Assembly: GCA_041859945.1 (NCBI GenBank)
Contig: JBFLGC010000007.1
Span: forward strand, 4,033 to 68,032
Origin: Tetragenococcus sp041859945
Lineage (GTDB): Bacteria; Bacillota; Bacilli; Lactobacillales; Enterococcaceae
Length of the DNA stretch: 64,000 nucleotides
Direction of reading: 5' to 3'
Below the pieces are notes generated by a model that was not told the origin of the DNA, made no database searches, and saw only the letters and a list, made by a program, of their open reading frames with translations. The position numbers and the translations under genes are program-made. This document shows positions 17,488-25,400 of the stretch, piece by piece (positions within the stretch are counted from its first letter, which is position 1; every line of letters begins with the position of its first letter).

Positions 17488-17823
17488 AAAGCACCTCCAA
17501 AATCTATTGTTGTTTGTGTATCGAGATAATTGTATATTGTATGGAACATGGATTCAAGTGCAAAGATTTGCGAAAGTTAACGGTGAGTTTTATTGTTCTT
17601 TCTGAAGTTTTGACACATATCTAAGATACACAATGTGATATAAAATGGAACTTAGATATATAGATACTAAAAAATGGCAATAACAGTCTTATTTAAATTT
17701 TTTTACGTAGAGTTAAATTATGGGGTGGAGAAGTTGTTTTCTTTATGGTTTCAGTAACGCCAGAATGTTCATAACTGGTATAAATTTAAAAATAGATAAG
17801 GGCCTAGACTCATACTTCCAAAA
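17488..17823. other. AT-rich gap between divergent genes
   Basis: Apart from the cupin promoter near 17529-17557, I see no gene, RNA or repeat here. Confidence 0.5.
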
Positions 17824-17881
17824 GAGTAGTTGACTTCTCTTTTTTAAATGCTATTATAAATGAGTAGTTAACTACTCATTT
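17824..17881 (+). promoter_or_regulatory. Promoter and twin operators of the small HTH gene
   Basis: -35 TTGACT (17830-17835), 16 bp, extended -10 TGC-TATTAT (17852-17857). A 24-bp perfect palindrome centred on GAGTAGTTAACTACTC (17858-17881) sits at the transcription start. A degenerate copy, GAGTAGTTGACTTCTC (17824-17839), covers the -35 box. Confidence 0.75.
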
Positions 17882-17891
17882 GGAGGTGTGA

Positions 17892-18101
17892 ATGATTCGT
17901 ATAAAAAATTATGTACAAAAAAATCGTAAAACAAAGAAGCTTACCCAAGAACAGCTTGCGCAAGCTGTTGGAGTTAGTCGAAAGACAATCGTTTCCTTGG
18001 AAAGGGGAAACTACATTCCTTCTTTATTATTGGCCTTCAAATTATCTGAAGTTCTAGAAGTGGATATTAACAAATTGTTTGAAATGGTATCAGATACATA
18101 A
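17892..18101 (+). CDS. Small Cro/C1-type HTH regulator
   Basis: A 69-residue DNA-binding protein made only of an XRE helix-turn-helix (LTQEQLAQAVGVSRKTIVSLERG). GGAGGTG precedes the ATG. It probably represses itself through the palindromes at its promoter. The following membrane-protein gene is the typical partner of such compact regulators; function unknown. Confidence 0.85.
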   Translation: MIRIKNYVQKNRKTKKLTQEQLAQAVGVSRKTIVSLERGNYIPSLLLAFKLSEVLEVDINKLFEMVSDT

Positions 18102-18140
18102 AAAATGAAACTTTAGCAATGTGAAAGGGCGTTGATTTAG

Positions 18141-18611
18141 TTGAAGAAAATTATTTTTGAACAAACATGTAATGTGATCATGACAATTTTATTTACTTTA
18201 TCGTTTATTAATACTTTGAGCACCTCGATTATTAATGTTCAAACTGGTGAATTTGAGTTTAGATTTGGTTTTGTCTGGCTGCTTACTATTAGTTTCTGTC
18301 TGTTTTTTGTCCTTTTGCGTTTTTTCTATGAAAAAACATATGGTAAAAAAGATGGCTATAATAATAAAAGTGGTGAATTAAGTGCGGCAGATGAACGAGA
18401 AATAAAAGTAGGGGAGAAGGCCTCGGTTTGCGTCTATCGTATGATCCCTTACATTTTGATGATAGGTCTAATACTTTCCTTTGCAAGTAATTTTCTGATC
18501 AAGGATAGTAGAGTGATGGGGATATTTAATATAGCAATGATTGGTTTATTTTTATGTATCTTTTTTGTTATTTATACAGTGGCATGGATCATATTAGAAA
18601 ACCGATTATGA
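18141..18611 (+). CDS. Four-helix membrane protein (DUF2178-like)
   Basis: A 156-residue protein with four hydrophobic segments (about residues 10-28, 40-62, 103-122, 128-152) and a charged middle loop (GELSAADEREIKVGEKAS). TTG 18141 is the likely start, but its ribosome site is poor. It resembles the DUF2178-type membrane proteins often paired with small XRE regulators. Function unknown. Confidence 0.65.
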   Translation: MKKIIFEQTCNVIMTILFTLSFINTLSTSIINVQTGEFEFRFGFVWLLTISFCLFFVLLRFFYEKTYGKKDGYNNKSGELSAADEREIKVGEKASVCVYRMIPYILMIGLILSFASNFLIKDSRVMGIFNIAMIGLFLCIFFVIYTVAWIILENRL

Positions 18612-18766
18612 AATTGACTGAAGACGATGTGTATACACAGAAGAATATTTCTACTTTGCAAATGGGAAGGATAATTAGATAGATGCTAACTGAGTTAATA
18701 AAAGTGGTATCCTGTTAAGGAATCATGTTATTAACTGTTTAAAAAAAGGAATGGAGGAAAGAGAAT

Positions 18767-18964
18767 ATGAAAAAAGAGTTTCGTACGATCACTTATGGGG
18801 CGAAAATCGGAGATGGTGCTATGAGACTTAAACTCGACACAGACAAGAGCATACTGGCTCAAAAGAATATCGAAATAAAAGCAAGAGTTGATCTTGATAG
18901 TGGAGAAGTCACTTTTTTTGTCAAGGAGGAAGACTTACAGAGATTAAGAAGGAACGAAATTTAA
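18767..18964 (+). CDS. Small hypothetical protein, 65 residues
   Basis: A short soluble protein (MKKEFRTITYGAKIGDGAMR...) with a predicted beta-rich core and a charged tail. It has a good ribosome site (GGAGGAAAG) and is followed by a terminator, so it is probably expressed. No family is recognised. Confidence 0.65.
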   Translation: MKKEFRTITYGAKIGDGAMRLKLDTDKSILAQKNIEIKARVDLDSGEVTFFVKEEDLQRLRRNEI

Positions 18965-19008
18965 AAATGTTTTTAATTAGACTACAAATTCAATAAGCAA
19001 TATCCGTT

Positions 19009-19038
19009 AGACACCCCATTCTTGTGGAGTGTCTTTTT
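19009..19038 (+). terminator. Terminator after the small hypothetical gene
   Basis: AGACACCCCA pairs with TGGAGTGTCT (one mismatch), then TTTT. Confidence 0.8.
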
Positions 19039-19089
19039 AAAACCATATTTTATGACTATAGACATAAAATAATTGGTTAAGGTGTAACT

Positions 19090-19115
19090 ATAATGTAAAT
19101 CTAAATTTACATTAT
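19090..19115 (+). promoter_or_regulatory. Inverted repeat, candidate operator
   Basis: ATAATGTAAAT and its exact inverse are separated by 4 bp. It lies about 70 bp upstream of the HTH-AbrB gene, a likely autoregulatory site. A TATAAT at 19155-19160 may be the -10 box. Confidence 0.5.
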
Positions 19116-19182
19116 AAGTTAACTTAAGTTGGTAGAAATATTTAAAAAGAACGATATAATAATGAATGAGGGGGTAAAAAGT

Positions 19183-19617
19183 ATGATTAATATGAATTTG
19201 AGTGCGTTACGAAAAGCTCATAAATTAACGCAAGAAGTACTGGCTGAAAAGATCGGCGTTTCTAGACAAACAGTAGCAAAATGGGAAACGGGCGAGACAG
19301 TGCCAGATATTCAAAATTGTCTGGCACTGGCGCATTTATATGATGTGACTCTTGATGATCTAGTAGGAAATTCTGCAGAAAATCAAAAATATGGGCTACC
19401 TCCAAAAGGAAAGTATATTTTTGGCTTGGTAACGGTTGGCGAACGGGGCCAAATCGTCATCCCTAAAAAAGCGAGGGAAACATTCGATATCAAAGCAGGT
19501 GATGAGTTGCTGATACTGGGAGATGAAGCACAAGGGATCGCGATCATGAAAAATGAAGGCTTTCTTGATTTTGCGGAGAAAGTTTTTCAAGCACAAGCAA
19601 ACAAAGGAGAAGCGTGA
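19183..19617 (+). CDS. HTH-XRE and AbrB/SpoVT two-domain regulator
   Basis: A 144-residue protein with an N-terminal XRE helix-turn-helix (LTQEVLAEKIGVSRQTVAKWETGE) and a C-terminal swapped-hairpin AbrB domain (GERGQIVIPKKARETFDIKAGDELLILGD). ATG 19183 follows GAGGGGG at good spacing; an upstream in-frame start lacks a site. Its stop overlaps the next ATG (TGATG), so it is co-translated with the ABC transporter and is its likely regulator. Confidence 0.85.
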   Translation: MINMNLSALRKAHKLTQEVLAEKIGVSRQTVAKWETGETVPDIQNCLALAHLYDVTLDDLVGNSAENQKYGLPPKGKYIFGLVTVGERGQIVIPKKARETFDIKAGDELLILGDEAQGIAIMKNEGFLDFAEKVFQAQANKGEA

Positions 19618-20348
19618 TGGAGGCTATCCAATTAAAGCAGTTGACTAAGAAATTCAAGAAAAATATGGCTGTGGACTCATTGAACTTTACGATTCAAAAA
19701 GGGGAGATTTTTTCCTTATTAGGTTTGAATGGAGCAGGAAAGACAACGACCATTAAGTTGTTGACTTGTTTGTTGCAACCAACCACAGGCGATGCCCTTC
19801 TTTTGGGAGACAGTGTCGTCCGTAACGCTCAAGCTGTGAAAGAAAAAATTGGTGTTTCGCCACAAGAGACCGCGATCGCTCCCAATTTGACTGTCCAAGA
19901 GAACTTACGCTTCATGGCTAGGATACATGGTTTTGAACATGAAAAAGTCATTAGCAAAACAAAGGAAATGTTAAACACTTTTGATCTTAGCGAAGTGGCT
20001 GATAAACGCGCCAAAACCTTATCTGGCGGCATGCAGCGACGACTTAGCATCGCGATGGCCTTGATCTTTGAACCACAGATTTTATTTTTAGACGAGCCCA
20101 CGCAAGGATTAGATGTGATTGCTAGAAGTGAACTTTGGGCAATTATTGAAAAATTAAAAGGCTCGGTCACGATTCTTTTGACCACTCATTATATGGAAGA
20201 GGCCAAAGCCCTTTCCGACTGTATTGGGGTTTTAGTTTCCGGAAAATTAAAAGCTTTGGGAACGGCAGCTGAATTAATGAGAATCACTCAAACAAACTCG
20301 CTTGAGAAAGCCTTTATTTCGTTAACACAAAAGGAGGAAAGCGTTTGA
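19617..20348 (+). CDS. ABC transporter ATP-binding protein
   Basis: An ABC-2 type ATPase of about 243 residues. Walker A GLNGAGKTT, signature LSGGMQRRLSIAMA and Walker B ILFLDEPTQGLD are complete. It starts at ATG within the stop of the HTH-AbrB gene and overlaps the permease gene at its end (TTGA). Family members act in daunorubicin-type or peptide export; the substrate is unknown. Confidence 0.92.
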   Translation: MEAIQLKQLTKKFKKNMAVDSLNFTIQKGEIFSLLGLNGAGKTTTIKLLTCLLQPTTGDALLLGDSVVRNAQAVKEKIGVSPQETAIAPNLTVQENLRFMARIHGFEHEKVISKTKEMLNTFDLSEVADKRAKTLSGGMQRRLSIAMALIFEPQILFLDEPTQGLDVIARSELWAIIEKLKGSVTILLTTHYMEEAKALSDCIGVLVSGKLKALGTAAELMRITQTNSLEKAFISLTQKEESV

Positions 20349-21079
20349 AATTACTTATTTTTTCATCACGAACAACGAAAGAAATTTTAAGAGAGCCGAT
20401 CAATTTGATTTTTGGTATCGGCTTTCCATTGATCATTTTGGCAATGCTTACGATCATTCAAAAAAATATTCCTGTGGACTTGTTTGCTATCGAGAAATTG
20501 ATTCCGGGAATCGCTGTGTTTGGGCTTTCATTTATTGCGGTTTTCTCAGGAACGTTGATCGCAACGGATCGAGATTCTTCATTTTTGATGCGCTTGTTTA
20601 CGACGCCACTGACAGCCTTCGATTATATTGGAGGATACACGCTACCGCTATTACCGATGGCTATTCTACAGATCATTATTAGCTATATGGCCGCTTTTTT
20701 TATTGGTTTACGTCCCAGTGTGGAGGTGTTAGTATCGATAGTCGTTCTTCTGCCAAGTGCTATTTTATTCATTGGAATCGGTTTATTGGTTGGTGGTTTG
20801 TTTAACGCAAAAGTTGTTGGAAATCTTTGTGGAGCCCTTTTGACCAATCTTTGTGTTTGGCTTAGTGGTGCTTGGTTTGATTTGAGCTTGGTCGGCGGTT
20901 GGTTTGAAAAAATCGCTTATTCATTGCCTTTTGCTCACGCGGTAGAAGCGACTAGAGCCTGTCTTGCAGGTAACTATGGTGCTATTTTTCCACATCTTTG
21001 GTGGGTAACAGGCTATGCCGCAGTTATTATGGGGATCGCTGTCATGGTATTTTATTTAAAAATGAGTACACAAGAATAG
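20345..21079 (+). CDS. ABC-2 family permease
   Basis: A 244-residue membrane protein with six hydrophobic segments and a TTG start overlapping the ATPase stop (GGAGGAAAG upstream). Middle segments (FIAVFSGTLIATDRDSSFLMRLFTTPL) match the ABC-2 fold. Third gene of the regulator-ATPase-permease operon. Confidence 0.88.
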   Translation: MKLLIFSSRTTKEILREPINLIFGIGFPLIILAMLTIIQKNIPVDLFAIEKLIPGIAVFGLSFIAVFSGTLIATDRDSSFLMRLFTTPLTAFDYIGGYTLPLLPMAILQIIISYMAAFFIGLRPSVEVLVSIVVLLPSAILFIGIGLLVGGLFNAKVVGNLCGALLTNLCVWLSGAWFDLSLVGGWFEKIAYSLPFAHAVEATRACLAGNYGAIFPHLWWVTGYAAVIMGIAVMVFYLKMSTQE

Positions 21080-21084
21080 ACAAA

Positions 21085-21140
21085 AAAAGGAGCAAGAATC
21101 GTTTTCGAAATGCTTTCGCACCAACGTTTCTTCTCCTTAG
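21085..21140 (-). terminator. Terminator of tRNA-Lys (also after the ABC operon)
   Basis: On the minus strand, AAGGAG-AAGAA pairs with TTCTT-CTCCTT through a long stem and ends in TTTTTTT. It could serve both strands. Confidence 0.7.
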
Positions 21141-21156
21141 CGGGTTTGGCACCCAA

Positions 21157-21229
21157 TGGAGGCATAGGGACTCGAACCCTAGACCCATAGATTAAGAGTC
21201 TACTGCTCTACCAACTGAGCTATGCCTCC
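21157..21229 (-). tRNA. tRNA-Lys (anticodon CTT)
   Basis: A full cloverleaf on the minus strand: acceptor GGAGGCA/TGCCTCC, D-arm GCTC-AGTTGGTA-GAGC, anticodon loop CTCTTAA (anticodon CTT), T-arm TAGGG-TTCGAGT-CCCTA, discriminator A. CCA is not encoded. Confidence 0.95.
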
Positions 21230-21248
21230 GTATCAAAAGTACTTTACT

Positions 21249-21277
21249 ATATTATCATTTCATTTCAGCAATTGCAA
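21249..21277 (-). promoter_or_regulatory. Promoter of tRNA-Lys
   Basis: Minus strand: TTGCAA (21277-21272), 17 bp, TAATAT (21254-21249), 20 bp before the tRNA. Confidence 0.75.
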
Positions 21278-21412
21278 GAACCTTTGTCATTTTTTTTGTT
21301 AGAATTTCATTAAATGATGGGTATTATTTTTCTCATAATCAAAGTTAAAAATGGCAACAGAATCTTCACTTGAAAATTATTTTTCGTTCATACTTTGTTC
21401 ATATTTGTTGGG

Positions 21413-21518
21413 TATAGTAAATACATAACAACAAATAGTCTTTTTATAAGACACCCTAACACTTTTTCATTTTTTACTCCTAGCCTGCCGATCCCCGTCG
21501 GCAGGTGCTTTTTTTTAG
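21413..21518 (+). ncRNA. Candidate small RNA ending in a strong terminator
   Basis: The gap 21230-21663 contains an orphan terminator: CCTGCCGA pairs with TCGGCAGG (about 21484-21508), then a T-run. No open frame precedes it. Upstream are TATAGT (21413-21418) and a small hairpin (GTCTT/AAGAC). A transcript of about 90-100 nt is plausible, but the -35 is unclear. Confidence 0.4.
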
Positions 21519-21528
21519 ATAAAGAGGG

Positions 21529-21577
21529 TAGTCACGTTTATTTGAATATGGTATAATCAAAATGGAAAGCGCTTTTA
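21529..21577 (+). promoter_or_regulatory. Promoter and likely cre site of the PanB-like gene
   Basis: TAGTCA (21529-21534), 17 bp, TATAAT (21552-21557). GGAAAGCGCTTTTA (about 21564-21577) resembles a catabolite-responsive element and covers the expected start, so CcpA would repress. Confidence 0.6.
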
Positions 21578-21663
21578 TTTTGGGCTATATTGGAGAGATC
21601 GGTTCGATAGTGGGAAGTTTTGCTACGATCGTCACTGTGATGTGAAAAAGAAGGAGGTTCTTT

Positions 21664-22557
21664 ATGCCGACTGAAGAAGAAATGGATAGAATGTACAGTC
21701 CCATCAGAAAAATGTCAATGGCACAAAAAGGGCGCAAAACGATCCACTATCTTCAAAAATGTAAAGATGAAGGGATCCCCATTGTTCAGCATTGCCCAAG
21801 CATGATGGGACCAATGTTTACGATGGCGGCCGAGATGGCGGGTGTCGATATTTGTCGCTTGACGCCAGGTAATGGACGGATAGGACCAGATGAATCGTTG
21901 AAACGTTCCATGGAATGGATCGCTGAGAATCGACAAGTTGCGCCACATATCCACATCAATTATACGACGGATACGATTGCTTTTGCTTCGAAAGAAAAAG
22001 CGTTGGAAAATTTTGCGAGATTCCATATGGCTGGAGCCGACTCGATCTTACCAATGGGAATCAACAACGAGACATTAGAATTTGTTGCTAAAAATCATGT
22101 GATCATTTATGGTCATGTGGGTGCTCTTTCTGGTTGGCAAACCATGGGTAAATATGGTGGTTACAAAAGATTGGGCAAAACGGCCGACGATGCCATGGCG
22201 ATTTTCCGCCAAGCTTATGAATATCAAGAATGTGGGATGAAGGCTGTTTCGATCGAATTGACGCCAATCGAAGTCAGCAATGCAATCACTAAAAAGCTGC
22301 ACATCCCAGTGATCGGTATTGCTGCTGGTGGGGCGTGTGACGGCAGTGAAATGGTAGATGTCGATCTATTTGGTTTGATGGCTAAGCCAGCGAGTCACAC
22401 AAAGACCTATGCCAATTTTTTGAAATTTGCTGCTGGTGTTTATGGAGAATGGGCCGACGATGTCAGATCGAGTCATTATCCAGAAGACAAACACGGGGTC
22501 CACATGGAAGAAAGAGAACTGGATAAATTTATGAACAAGTTGGAACAAAAATATTGA
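21664..22557 (+). CDS. Divergent PanB-like TIM-barrel enzyme
   Basis: A 297-residue protein related to ketopantoate hydroxymethyltransferase (PEP mutase/isocitrate lyase superfamily). The second half is PanB-like: GHVGALSGWQTMGKYGGY, SIELTPIE (catalytic Glu position), IPVIGIAAGGACDG. In the first half the metal-binding VGDS of PanB is replaced by LTPGNG. There is no panC, panD or panE nearby. Its activity may therefore not be classical pantothenate synthesis. It is monocistronic. Confidence 0.7.
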   Translation: MPTEEEMDRMYSPIRKMSMAQKGRKTIHYLQKCKDEGIPIVQHCPSMMGPMFTMAAEMAGVDICRLTPGNGRIGPDESLKRSMEWIAENRQVAPHIHINYTTDTIAFASKEKALENFARFHMAGADSILPMGINNETLEFVAKNHVIIYGHVGALSGWQTMGKYGGYKRLGKTADDAMAIFRQAYEYQECGMKAVSIELTPIEVSNAITKKLHIPVIGIAAGGACDGSEMVDVDLFGLMAKPASHTKTYANFLKFAAGVYGEWADDVRSSHYPEDKHGVHMEERELDKFMNKLEQKY

Positions 22558-22610
22558 GTAGTCAGTTGAACTCCCACTATTTATATGCTTTTGGAACTAT
22601 TTATAATTCT

Positions 22611-22650
22611 GAGGACCTTCCGCGTTACGATCTTAGGAAGGTCCTTTTAA
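22611..22650 (+). terminator. Terminator of the PanB-like gene
   Basis: GGACCTTCC (22613-22621) pairs perfectly with GGAAGGTCC (22636-22644), then TTTT. Confidence 0.88.
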
Positions 22651-22853
22651 AGTTGGCTAAAAATAATTCGGCGTGCTAGCAATAACTGTCAAAAGAAGAC
22701 GTGATACTAGTAAGCGACGACTTCAAATTGTAACCAAAACTTAAGAAAAATGACAAGAAATCGCTCTTTTAATGAAACTGGGGCTAAAATCATGTATAAT
22801 ATAGGAGACGTTAGCGTGAAGAGACTAACAATAAAATAGATGAGGTGAGTCCG

Positions 22854-23558
22854 TTGAAGAAAATATTAGTAGTGGACGATGAAAAACCGATTTCTGATAT
22901 CATCAAGTTTAATCTTTCTAAAGAGGGCTATGAAGTGTCTACCGCTTACGATGGGGAAGAGGCTTTGGAGAAGGTCAAAGAAGTAGAACCGGATTTGATT
23001 TTATTGGATTTGATGTTACCTAAAATAGATGGTCTAGAAGTGGCTCGTGAAGTTCGTAAGACCTACGATATGCCAATCATTATGGTCACAGCCAAGGATT
23101 CTGAGATCGACAAGGTGCTTGGACTTGAGTTAGGTGCCGATGATTATGTCACTAAACCATTTTCAAATAGGGAACTGATTGCTCGTGTCGAAGCCAATTT
23201 GCGTCGTGGCAATACAAATGGTAAGGGCCAAGAAGAGCCCGCTAATGCGGAACTTGTGATCAATGATTTGACGATCCATCCGGAAGCCTATACGGTAACA
23301 AAAAATGGTGAACCGATCGATCTGACGCATCGTGAGTTTGAATTGTTGCATTATTTAGCCAAACATATCGGTCAAGTCATGACACGTGAGCACTTGCTAC
23401 AAACGGTCTGGGGCTATGATTATTTTGGCGATGTCCGGACGGTCGATGTGACGGTACGACGCTTACGTGAAAAGATCGAAGACAATCCGAGTCATCCCAC
23501 CTATATCGTGACTAGACGTGGTGTCGGTTATTATTTACGCAACCCAGAAACGGAGTAA
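22854..23558 (+). CDS. walR: Essential response regulator WalR (YycF)
   Basis: An OmpR-family regulator of wall hydrolases and metabolism. The 234-residue protein has receiver acidic residues D8-D9, the phospho-acceptor Asp52 (LLDLMLP) and a C-terminal winged helix (TREHLLQTVWGYDYFGDVRTVDVTVRRLREKI). A GTG at 22845 is in frame but lies in the ribosome site; TTG 22854 is 6 bases after GAGGTGA and gives MKKILVVDDE. TATAAT at 22795-22800 is a likely -10. First gene of walRKHIJ. Confidence 0.96.
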   Translation: MKKILVVDDEKPISDIIKFNLSKEGYEVSTAYDGEEALEKVKEVEPDLILLDLMLPKIDGLEVAREVRKTYDMPIIMVTAKDSEIDKVLGLELGADDYVTKPFSNRELIARVEANLRRGNTNGKGQEEPANAELVINDLTIHPEAYTVTKNGEPIDLTHREFELLHYLAKHIGQVMTREHLLQTVWGYDYFGDVRTVDVTVRRLREKIEDNPSHPTYIVTRRGVGYYLRNPETE

Positions 23559-23564
23559 GCCTAA

Positions 23565-25400
23565 ATGAAAAATAAAGTTCGCTTTTACCAATCGGTGAAC
23601 TTTAAAATCGCCCTGACGATCATCTTGATTTTACTTATTTCGATCGAGATCATCGGGGCGTATTTTATTCGCGGATTGGAAAGGTCGACCATCGAGACTT
23701 TCAAGACTTCGATGACTTCCCAAGCTGAAATGATCGCTAGCACTCTAGCCAATCAAATGGGAAAAAAAGATACGAGCGATCAAGAAGAAGTCAATAATGA
23801 GGTCCAACGAATCTTGGACGATAGTGATTCTTCGGATATTTTGGAAATGCGGGTCGTTGATGAAAAAGGGATCATTTTGGCCACAACGAGTGTGAATGAT
23901 CGGAGTTTGATCGGAAAAAAAAATGAGGATCCCTATATCGATGCCTTTACCAATAGAAGTCTGACGGCCATTGATCAGACGACGGAAAATCGGGTCCAGA
24001 TCAACGTCCAAACGATCCAATCAGCTGGTGATACGACGATCGGAGTCTTATATTTAAAAAGTGATCTGGAACAAAAGTATGAGGAAATAAACGATATTGC
24101 GGTGATCTTTGTGACGGCATCGATGATCGCGATCTTGATCTCGATCATCGTGTCGGTATTGATTGCCAGTTCGATCACTCAGCCTATTGAAGAAATGCGC
24201 GAACAGGCACTACGGATCGCCCGGGGCGATTACAGTCGCAAAGTTGCCGTAAAAGCCAATGATGAATTGGGACAGTTGGCTGTATCCTTCAATCAATTGG
24301 CGGAACGGATCGAGGAAACGCAAGAGGCCATGGAAGCGGAGCGTAATCGCTTAAATAGTGTCTTATCACATATGACTGATGGGGTCATTGCCACCGACCG
24401 GCGCGGCCGAGTGATCACGATCAATGAAATGGCTTTGTCCCTACTTGATGTCAAGCAAGAAGAGGCGCTTGGTCAATCAATTTTGACCCTATTAGAGATG
24501 GAAGAAAAGTATACGTTACGGACCTTACTTGAAAATCCCGATGAAATTTTATTGGAGCGTAGCAACCATGAAACCAATAGTGACACGATGATCTTACGGG
24601 TCGACTTCTCTATGATCCGGCGTGACTCGGGCTTTATTTCTGGTTTAGTGGCGGTTTTGCATGATGTGACCGAGCAAGAAAAGACCGAGCGCGAACGCCG
24701 CGAATTTGTCTCGAATGTCTCCCATGAATTACGGACGCCTTTAACTAGTATGCGTAGCTATCTGGAAGCTTTAAATGATGGTGCTTGGCAGGACCTTGAA
24801 ATCGCTCCTGATTTTTTGAAAGTCACTTTGGATGAAACGAATCGGATGATCCGCATGATCAATGATCTTTTGAATCTTTCGCGGATGGATAGTGGCAATG
24901 CGCAACTACAAAAAGAATTCATCAATTTTAAAGATTTGGTGAATTTTGTTTTGGATCGTTTTGACATGATGATCGACAAAACTGACAAGGATTATGTGAT
25001 CCGCCGCGAATTCACGACGCGCGAATTGTGGGTAGAAGTTGATACTGATCGGATGATCCAAGTGATCGATAATATCATGAACAATGCCATCAAGTACTCA
25101 CCTGATGGCGGTGTGATCACCGTTCGTTTGATGGAGACGCATAATAATGTCATTTTAAGTATTTCTGATCAAGGTTTGGGGATCCCCAAAGCTGATTTAA
25201 GTAAGATTTTTGATCGTTTTTACCGCGTCGATAAGGCGCGGGCCAGAAAACAAGGCGGTACAGGTCTTGGTTTGGCGATTTCACGCGAAGTCTTAAAAGC
25301 TCATGGGGGAACAATCTGGGCGGAAAGTCGCGAAAATGTTGGCTCGACCTTCTTTATCAGTTTGCCATATGAACCTTACGAGGAGGATTGGTGGGAGTGA
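23565..25400 (+). CDS. walK: Essential sensor histidine kinase WalK (YycG)
   Basis: A 611-residue kinase that phosphorylates WalR. Domains in order: membrane segment (about 13-32), extracellular sensor domain, second segment (about 180-205), HAMP, PAS, dimerisation domain with phospho-His387 (NVSHELRTPL), ATPase domain (NNAIKYSP, FDRFYRVDKARARKQGGTGLGLAI). It follows walR by 6 bp and overlaps walH. Confidence 0.97.
   Translation: MKNKVRFYQSVNFKIALTIILILLISIEIIGAYFIRGLERSTIETFKTSMTSQAEMIASTLANQMGKKDTSDQEEVNNEVQRILDDSDSSDILEMRVVDEKGIILATTSVNDRSLIGKKNEDPYIDAFTNRSLTAIDQTTENRVQINVQTIQSAGDTTIGVLYLKSDLEQKYEEINDIAVIFVTASMIAILISIIVSVLIASSITQPIEEMREQALRIARGDYSRKVAVKANDELGQLAVSFNQLAERIEETQEAMEAERNRLNSVLSHMTDGVIATDRRGRVITINEMALSLLDVKQEEALGQSILTLLEMEEKYTLRTLLENPDEILLERSNHETNSDTMILRVDFSMIRRDSGFISGLVAVLHDVTEQEKTERERREFVSNVSHELRTPLTSMRSYLEALNDGAWQDLEIAPDFLKVTLDETNRMIRMINDLLNLSRMDSGNAQLQKEFINFKDLVNFVLDRFDMMIDKTDKDYVIRREFTTRELWVEVDTDRMIQVIDNIMNNAIKYSPDGGVITVRLMETHNNVILSISDQGLGIPKADLSKIFDRFYRVDKARARKQGGTGLGLAISREVLKAHGGTIWAESRENVGSTFFISLPYEPYEEDWWE

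Noticed and set aside
17500..21230. Genomic island integrated at tRNA-Lys
   Set aside because: No integrase and no duplicated tRNA 3' end at the other border were found.
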